From Armatimonadota bacterium (GTDB taxonomy: Bacteria > Armatimonadota > Fimbriimonadia > Fimbriimonadales > Fimbriimonadaceae): a stretch of 64,000 nt of DNA. The notes beneath the pieces were generated by a model that did no database searches, had not been told where the DNA came from, and saw nothing but the letters and a program-made list of their open reading frames with translations. A program made the translations under genes and the position numbers. Below are positions 59,026-64,000 of the stretch, one piece after another (the first letter of the stretch is position 1; the number at the start of each line of letters is the position of its first letter). The stretch lies in contig JAFDWS010000001.1 in NCBI GenBank assembly GCA_018268375.1, positions 62,001 to 126,000 of the forward strand, read 5' to 3'.

Positions 59026-60051
59026 ATGAAGCTGTGGCCATGTGCGCTCGCAAGCCTCGCCATCATTGCCGTCGGGTGCAACCCCTCGGCCCCGACCGAT
59101 AACAACGCCAAGACGGATGCGTCGAGCGGGGGGAGCGGCTCAGCCTCGTCAAGCGGCAAGATTCAGATCGCGATGATCCCGAAGGGCACCACCCATGAGT
59201 TCTGGAAGTCGGTGCACGCTGGTGCTGACGAAGCGGCAAAGGAACTCAACGTGGACCTCATTTGGAAGGGCCCGCTGAAAGAGGACGACCGTGATGCCCA
59301 GATTCAGGTCGTGGAGGACATGACGACCAAGGGCGTGAAGGGCATCTGCGTGGCACCGCTCGACGACAAAGCCCTCCGAAAGCCAGTCGAGGAAGCGATG
59401 AACGCGAAAATCCCGGTCGTCGTCTTCGATTCCGGCCTCGCGGATGCGACCGGTACGGTCAGCCTGGTCGCCACCGACAACAAGAAAGGCGGCGGCATGG
59501 CGGGCGAGGCCATGGGCAAGGACCTCGGTAAAGGCGGCAAGGTCATCATGATGCGCTACCAAGAAGGGTCTGCGAGCACGATGCAGCGGGAAGAAGGTTT
59601 CTTGGAGGCAGCCAAGGCGGCCGGCCTTGACGTCGTGAGTTCCGACCAGTACGCCGGAGCGACCGTCGAAAGTGCGCAAAAGACTGCCGAAAACCTGTTG
59701 ACAAGGTTCAAGGCGGGCGACGGCCTGAGCGTCGCGGGCATTTTCTGCCCGAACGAGTCTTCGACCTTCGGGATGCTGCGCGCCCTGCAAGACGCCAAGC
59801 TTGCGGGCAAGGTCAAATTCTACGGCTTCGACGCTTCGCCAAAACTGGTGGAGGCCCTCACCTCCGGTGAGATCAACGGCCTAGTCGTGCAGAACCCGTT
59901 CAACATTGGCAAGTTCAGCATTGAGTCGATCGTGAAGGCGATCAAGGGCGAGAAGGTCGAGAGCCGGATCGACACCGGTGCGACCTTGGCGACAAAGGCG
60001 AACATGGAAGAGGATGCGGTCAAAAAGGTCCTCAATCCTCCGAAGCTTTGA
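59026..60051 (+). CDS. Periplasmic sugar-binding lipoprotein of an ABC transporter (RbsB-like)
   Basis: 341 residues. A lipobox (SLAIIAVGC) puts Cys at about residue 18, then a Ser/Gly-rich linker (residues about 30-45) and a type I periplasmic binding protein: IQIAMIPKGTTHEFWKSVHA, VKGICVAPLDDKALRKPVEE, VVVFDSGLADATGTVSLVAT, FYGFDASPKLVEALTSGEIN. The family takes up ribose, galactose, xylose or related sugars. A strong terminator follows and a matching permease lies 140 bases downstream. No ATPase gene nearby. Confidence 0.92.
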   Translation: MKLWPCALASLAIIAVGCNPSAPTDNNAKTDASSGGSGSASSSGKIQIAMIPKGTTHEFWKSVHAGADEAAKELNVDLIWKGPLKEDDRDAQIQVVEDMTTKGVKGICVAPLDDKALRKPVEEAMNAKIPVVVFDSGLADATGTVSLVATDNKKGGGMAGEAMGKDLGKGGKVIMMRYQEGSASTMQREEGFLEAAKAAGLDVVSSDQYAGATVESAQKTAENLLTRFKAGDGLSVAGIFCPNESSTFGMLRALQDAKLAGKVKFYGFDASPKLVEALTSGEINGLVVQNPFNIGKFSIESIVKAIKGEKVESRIDTGATLATKANMEEDAVKKVLNPPKL

Positions 60052-60071
60052 TCCGTTGATTCTCCTGATCT

Positions 60072-60107
60072 AGCCACCGGGGCCTCTGGGCCCGGTGGCT
60101 TTTCTTT
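60072..60107 (+). terminator. Strong intrinsic terminator between binding-protein and permease genes
   Basis: AGCCACCGGGGCC (60072-60084) and GGGCCCGGTGGCT (60088-60100) form a 12- to 13-bp stem followed by TTTTCTTT. It would reduce permease expression relative to the binding protein. Confidence 0.88.
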
Positions 60108-60191
60108 CACCCCCCAGCCGCACCAAGCCGCGTCCAAGCATCCTGGGTTACAATTCCGTGACCCGGACCAAAAGGGTCGGCCGCCGGTTTC

Positions 60192-61145
60192 ATGAAAAAG
60201 CACGCCACTCTCCTGATCCTTCTCTTTGCCTGGGCGGTCATCTTTGGCGTGTTCGCGTTCCTCGTTCCCTTGAGCTTTCCGACCCAGGCGAACATTGAGA
60301 CGATTGCGAGGCAGACGGCGATCGTTGGCTTCGCCGCCATCGGGATGACCTACATCATCATTCGGGGGGCGATCGACCTCTCGGTCGGCTCGACCGTCGC
60401 CTTTGTGACCGTCGTGATCGCCTGGATGCTGCAGGTCAAGCACACCGATGGCTTGACCGCCGCTCTCGCCGGCGTCCTGACCGGATGCCTGTGCGGACTA
60501 GCTAACGGCCTGATGGTCACCGGCTTCCGCGTGAGCCCTTTTATCGCAACCCTTGGTTCACTCCTTGTCATCCGTGGTGCCGCCAAAGGCCTCGGAAACG
60601 AGCAAAAGATCGACGTTGACAAATGTCCGGCTTGGTTGCAGAACGTCCTCGCCAAGCTCGCGCCTGACCAGCGATGGCAGCTCTTCCCTCCCGGCGTTTG
60701 GCTCTTGCTTGTTGTGGCCGTGCTCGCTGCTTGGTTCTTGCGATCGTCTGTCTTTGGGCGTAATGTAGTTGCGGCTGGGTCGAACGAAGACGCGTCCTAC
60801 CTCGCCGGGCTCCCCGTTCGGCGCGACCTCGTGCTGGTCTTCGTCCTCGGTGGCTTGTTCACTGGTCTTGCCGGTCTCATGCAGTTCTCTAGGCTGACGG
60901 TGGGCGATCCCACGGTGGCAGTCGGGCTTGAACTTGACGTCATCGCGGCGGTCGTCATCGGTGGCGCTTCGCTAACCGGTGGGCAGGGTTCGATTGCCGG
61001 CTCCCTGATCGGCGCCCTCATCATGACGACCATCAAGTCGGGCGCAAACCAAATCGGAATGCCGAACTGGGTTCAAGAAATCGCTACCGGAATGATCATC
61101 GTGACCGCTGTGACCATCGACAGGCTCCGGGCTGCCCGCGCCTAG
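60192..61145 (+). CDS. Sugar ABC transporter permease (RbsC-like)
   Basis: 317 residues with about 8-10 transmembrane helices and the RbsC-type core: AIGMTYIIIRGAIDLSVGST, GFRVSPFIATLGSLLVIRGA, and the EAA-like ATPase contact region GRNVVAAGSNEDASYLAGLP, plus VIGGASLTGGQGSIAGSLIG. It should work with the binding protein upstream; its ATPase partner (RbsA-like, usually two-domain) is absent from the window. The stop overlaps the convergent lipoprotein gene by 4 bases. Confidence 0.92.
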   Translation: MKKHATLLILLFAWAVIFGVFAFLVPLSFPTQANIETIARQTAIVGFAAIGMTYIIIRGAIDLSVGSTVAFVTVVIAWMLQVKHTDGLTAALAGVLTGCLCGLANGLMVTGFRVSPFIATLGSLLVIRGAAKGLGNEQKIDVDKCPAWLQNVLAKLAPDQRWQLFPPGVWLLLVVAVLAAWFLRSSVFGRNVVAAGSNEDASYLAGLPVRRDLVLVFVLGGLFTGLAGLMQFSRLTVGDPTVAVGLELDVIAAVVIGGASLTGGQGSIAGSLIGALIMTTIKSGANQIGMPNWVQEIATGMIIVTAVTIDRLRAARA

Positions 61146-61636
61146 TCCGGGGCAACATTCCTCTTTCTGAGCCAAACGACAAGTAGTCCGATCAAGACGG
61201 CAGGCAAGCCGCAGTAGATCGCAAAGGTGAGGCCAGCATCGACGACCGGATCCTCCAACACCTGGTTCCAGAGGGGAGGGTTTTCGTAATGGACGTCCTT
61301 GTCGGTCACGACGATAATGAACGTGTGAGCGGAGGAACTGCCCGCCTTCATCCGGTCCGTTGGCCGTTCCACGGTGACAATCCGTCCCGATCGGGGATCG
61401 CCTGGCCCGAACCTGACAGTCGCGGGCGGGAGGAAGCCGTGTCCACCATCTATCGGTTGCTTGCTGGTGGCGAAGGGATCCAGTTTGAGCCGTACGGTCG
61501 AGGCGTCTCTCTCCAGCGGAACCTTGACCTCTAAATCCTGTTGGCGGTCCGTATCGTTTCTGACGAGAAACGAGGTCGCTCCGCTGCAGCCGAGAGCCAG
61601 CCAAAGAACCGGCCATGCCCACCATCGAATTCTCAT
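61142..61636 (-). CDS. Predicted lipoprotein with C-terminal membrane helix
   Basis: 164 residues. The N-terminus (MRIRWWAWPVLWLALGCSGA) has a lipobox LALGC (Cys at 17). A beta-rich domain follows (FLVRNDTDRQQDLEVKVPLE, AHTFIIVVTDKDVHYE) and a transmembrane helix near the end (about 135-157, LTFAIYCGLPAVLIGLLVVW) with basic residues after it. AAGGAG abuts the ATG with no spacer, so initiation may be unusual. No family recognised. Confidence 0.55.
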   Translation of the reverse strand: MRIRWWAWPVLWLALGCSGATSFLVRNDTDRQQDLEVKVPLERDASTVRLKLDPFATSKQPIDGGHGFLPPATVRFGPGDPRSGRIVTVERPTDRMKAGSSSAHTFIIVVTDKDVHYENPPLWNQVLEDPVVDAGLTFAIYCGLPAVLIGLLVVWLRKRNVAPD

Positions 61637-61717
61637 CTCCTTACCAGCAGCCCGCGTGGTATACCAGACGCTCTCTTGCGCTCTGAGCGTTCCCCGCTAC
61701 CACAACCGGTCCGAACC

Positions 61718-62845
61718 ATGGCTTGGATCAGCTTTTGGGCTGACGTGGCCTCCGAGATGGTCTACCCCATCATCCCCCTCTTCCTCGTCGGCGCGCTGAA
61801 GGCCCCGGCCAGTGTCCTCGGATTGACCGAAGGGATCGCGAACGTGATGTTGAACTTCGTGAGGGGTTGGAGCGGCAAGCTGAGCGATAAGCTCGGGCGC
61901 CGACTGCCCTTCGTTCAAGCGGGTTACGGCTTGACTGCGATCAGCAAACCGATCACCGCGCTTGCCGCGGGTTGGCCTCTTGTGTCACTGGCGCGGGTGT
62001 CCGACCGGTTTGGCAAGGGCCTGCGCAACACGGCCCGGGACGCCTTGCTCGCTGACGCGGTCGAGCATGCGGACGCTGGGCGCGCATTCGGTTACCACCG
62101 GGCAATGGACGCGGCGGGTGCCGTGCTCGGAAGCCTGTGCGGGGTAGCGCTCCTCTATTTCCTGCCCGGCCAATATCGTCTCATCTTCGCCGTGACGGCC
62201 GTCCCAGGCATCGTCGCCGTGTGGCTCACCTTCTTTCTCAAGGAGTCAAGAAAGCCCCGTACAGCCACCGAGCAACAGTCGTTTGTGTCCGCCCCGCTCA
62301 ATCAGAAATTCAAGCGGGTGCTCTTCGTGTCGCTCTTGTTCGGCTTGGCGAACAGTTCGGACACTTTCCTGCTCTTGCGGGCCCGTGACTTGGGGATGCC
62401 CGACAACCTGGTCGTTTTGAGCTACACCCTGTTCAACGTCGTCTATTGCACCTGCGCGTACCCGCTGGGTAACTGGAGCGACCGCGTTGGCAGAAAGACG
62501 ATCGTAGGGATCGGTTGGGTCGTCTACGCTCTTACCTACTTTGCCTTCGCCTTCACACCGGCATGGGGTGTGTGGCCCCTCATGGCGCTCTACGGGCTCT
62601 ACAACGGGGCCTGCGACGGCACGACGAAGGCCTGGGTAAGGGACGCGAGCGACGAATCGAACCGAGGTACGGCCATGGGCGCTTACGCAATGGGCACTGG
62701 ATTCGCGGGGCTTGTCGCTAGCGTGACTGCAGGCATCCTTTGGGACAGAGTGGACCACAAGTCGCCCTTCCTTGTCGGCGGCGCGATGGCCCTTCTTGCC
62801 CTCGTTGGCCTTCTCCTGCTCCGGGACAAACGCAGCGCGAGTTAA
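61718..62845 (+). CDS. MFS transporter
   Basis: 375 residues, with about 11-12 transmembrane helices. The first loop motif WISFWADVASEMVYPIIPLF and the cytoplasmic loop GKLSDKLGRRLPFVQAGYGL, then NWSDRVGRKTIVGIGWVVYA between helices 8 and 9, are characteristic of the group of MFS proteins sometimes annotated as tetracycline-like or YfkF-like exporters. ATG 61718 opens on the first helix; in-frame TTG 61674 would add 15 residues. Cargo unknown. Confidence 0.85.
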   Translation: MAWISFWADVASEMVYPIIPLFLVGALKAPASVLGLTEGIANVMLNFVRGWSGKLSDKLGRRLPFVQAGYGLTAISKPITALAAGWPLVSLARVSDRFGKGLRNTARDALLADAVEHADAGRAFGYHRAMDAAGAVLGSLCGVALLYFLPGQYRLIFAVTAVPGIVAVWLTFFLKESRKPRTATEQQSFVSAPLNQKFKRVLFVSLLFGLANSSDTFLLLRARDLGMPDNLVVLSYTLFNVVYCTCAYPLGNWSDRVGRKTIVGIGWVVYALTYFAFAFTPAWGVWPLMALYGLYNGACDGTTKAWVRDASDESNRGTAMGAYAMGTGFAGLVASVTAGILWDRVDHKSPFLVGGAMALLALVGLLLLRDKRSAS

Positions 62846-64000
62846 GCGCAGTCCAGCGCCGCTTCGAGGTCGCGCAAGATGTCCCTACCGTCTTCCAAGC
62901 CGACGCTCAAGCGAATGCCTCCGGGAGAGATACCAGCTTCAGCCTGCGCTTCTGGCGGGATGGCCGAGTGCGTCATGGAAGCCGGGTGTTCGACTAAGGT
63001 CCGTATCTGACCGAGCGAGACAGCGAGGGTCACGCTCAAGGCATGAGCAGCCAAGTGATCACAGACTTTCATCGCCGCCGCATAAGACTCCTCGGGTGAA
63101 CCTGCCATCTCAAAGAAGAGCATCGCACCGGGCGCGAAGTTGCCGTCGATATCCCTCATTTGCTTCAAGGCAAGCTGCTTTTGGGGGAAGGAGTCCAAGC
63201 CAGGATAGCGCACCTTGGAAATCTTCTTGTGGAGCTCAAGGAACTCGGCCACCTTCATTGCGGTCTCCTGCTGCTGGGCCAGCCTCAAAGCGAGGGTTGG
63301 GACTCCGTACACCAGGATGTGCCAGGCCGCATCGGGCGAGATCGAGCCCCCAAAGTCCTTGCGGTACACGAGAAGGTCGGTCTCCTTGGAACTTGGCCCG
63401 ACCACGACGCCTCCCATGGTGGCTCCAAAGCCTCCAATGTGCTTTGTCAGCGAATGAACGCTGAAGTCAATGCCCAAGGTCAGAGGCCGTTGGGCGAACG
63501 GAGAAGCAAACGTGTTGTCAATGACGGTCGCGACCTGGTTCTCAGGGGATCGCTTTTGGTTGGCATGAGCCACTGCCGCCGACATCGCCTCCAAGTCGAT
63601 GAGATCCATCGTGGGGTTGCAGGGCGATTCGAAGTACACGACCTTGGTCTCGGGCCGGAGGGCAGCGATGAGGCTGTCCGTGCAAGTAAGGTCTGCGGCA
63701 GTAGATTGAATACCGAACCTTCCCAACCAACGCGTGATGTGGCTATAGGTGCAGCCATAGATGGCGGGATGGAAGACGACATGGTCGCCCGCTTGTGCCT
63801 GGATCCCGATGGCCGCGCTCACAGCCGCCATTCCCGTCCCAAAGCAGACGGCGCACTCGCCCTTTTCGGCGAAGGCCAGCGTTTCCTCAAGCAGCCCCGT
63901 ACACGGCTCGTCGAGCCGGTCGTAGATATAGATCGGATGGGCGGTGGAGCGGTCGACTTCGGGGTTAGCAAACCGACGGAAACCCTCTGCGCCCCGTTCC
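62842..64000 (-). CDS. PLP-dependent Cys/Met metabolism enzyme (cystathionine gamma-synthase/lyase or methionine gamma-lyase type), 5' end cut by window edge
   Basis: The frame is open from 64000 down to the stop at 62842, about 385 residues. PLP-binding and substrate elements are HPIYIYDRLDEPCTGLLEET, CAVCFGTGMAAVSAAIGIQA, IYGCTYSHITRWLGRFGIQS, YFESPCNPTMDLIDLEAMSA, and the PLP-lysine region DFSVHSLTKHIGGFGATMGG with Lys forming the internal aldimine. The C-terminal stretch ends in SVGLEDGRDILRDLEAALDC. It makes or breaks cystathionine, or degrades methionine; the specificity (MetB, MetC/CGL, MegL or O-acylhomoserine type) cannot be fixed. ATG 63831 is internal to the fold and not the true start. 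Confidence 0.93.
   Translation of the reverse strand, partial: ERGAEGFRRFANPEVDRSTAHPIYIYDRLDEPCTGLLEETLAFAEKGECAVCFGTGMAAVSAAIGIQAQAGDHVVFHPAIYGCTYSHITRWLGRFGIQSTAADLTCTDSLIAALRPETKVVYFESPCNPTMDLIDLEAMSAAVAHANQKRSPENQVATVIDNTFASPFAQRPLTLGIDFSVHSLTKHIGGFGATMGGVVVGPSSKETDLLVYRKDFGGSISPDAAWHILVYGVPTLALRLAQQQETAMKVAEFLELHKKISKVRYPGLDSFPQKQLALKQMRDIDGNFAPGAMLFFEMAGSPEESYAAAMKVCDHLAAHALSVTLAVSLGQIRTLVEHPASMTHSAIPPEAQAEAGISPGGIRLSVGLEDGRDILRDLEAALDCA

Noticed and set aside
1..64000. tRNA, rRNA, CRISPR or insertion-sequence features.
   Set aside because: No cloverleaf, 16S/23S segment, direct-repeat array or transposase frame was seen in the gaps, all of which are under about 205 bases.

Overview
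The window is a compact, gene-dense piece of a bacterial chromosome of roughly 60% G+C. No stretch longer than about 200 bases lacks a gene, and I saw no rRNA, tRNA, CRISPR array or insertion sequence. A secreted protein ends in a PEP-CTERM sorting signal. There are also a HAF-repeat secreted protein, a DUF2089/DUF4097 pair, diderm traits (an outer-membrane barrel-like protein, a heptosyltransferase-like GT9, a MacA-like adaptor), GTG and TTG starts, and many stop/start overlaps. Together these suggest a diderm environmental bacterium of the Armatimonadota (Fimbriimonadia-like) type. That placement is inference from gene content, not a database result.

Layout. 1-1502 (-): a DUF2779 nuclease running off the left edge. 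1537-4878: a secreted protein, L-fucose isomerase (fucI), and a convergent SIS-domain sugar-phosphate deaminase/isomerase. 4996-7558 (+): a secreted protein, tsaB and murB, overlapping by ATGA. 7555-12235 (-): flhA, a class II aldolase, an outer-membrane barrel-like protein, a membrane coiled-coil protein and a degenerate J-domain protein, the last four joined by ATGA overlaps. 12390-16874: a small membrane protein, a Fur-box-like palindrome, a Tat-exported alkaline phosphatase and an 872-residue Asp-box propeller protein. 16981-19517 (+): acyl-CoA dehydrogenase, a free-standing 5'-3' exonuclease and a DUF6438 protein. 19562-21255 (-): a TetR regulator coupled to an S41 protease, with a candidate operator. 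21431-23311 (+): the PEP-CTERM protein, a terminator, and pgk.

23308-26829 (-): an EVE protein, a small protein, DUF4097, DUF2089 and GT9. 26871-28614 (+): a BadF-type amino-sugar kinase (murK-like) and murQ, a peptidoglycan-sugar recycling pair. 28607-30572 (-): MazG and a parvulin-type foldase. 30656-37848: GT4, DUF4142, a HAF-repeat protein, an NTF2-like protein, a small membrane protein, a GNAT acetyltransferase and an EF-G paralogue. 37890-40212: an HDOD protein, then dnaJ-hspR behind a HAIR operator (HspR autoregulation). 40253-43942: an esterase, and a MacB-type permease with its adaptor but no ATPase. 44038-46159 (+): a LivF-like ATPase, rimI and tsaD. 46186-50235: a membrane protein, xerD, GT39 and a secreted protein. 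50278-52658 (-): prs and glmU. 52716-58996 (+): upp, ffh, rpsP, khpA, rimM, obg, nadD, rsfS and a TPR/membrane protein, a long translation and ribosome-assembly run. 59026-61145 (+): a sugar-binding lipoprotein and an RbsC-like permease separated by a strong terminator. 61142-64000: a lipoprotein, an MFS transporter and a truncated PLP-dependent Cys/Met metabolism enzyme.

Themes. Cell-wall sugar metabolism recurs (murB, murK-like, murQ, glmU, SIS deaminase). Two of the tRNA t6A genes (tsaB, tsaD) are present but about 39 kb apart. The clearest regulatory logic is HspR/HAIR in front of dnaJ-hspR. The least explained structure is the coupled aldolase/barrel/coiled-coil/J-like cluster behind flhA.
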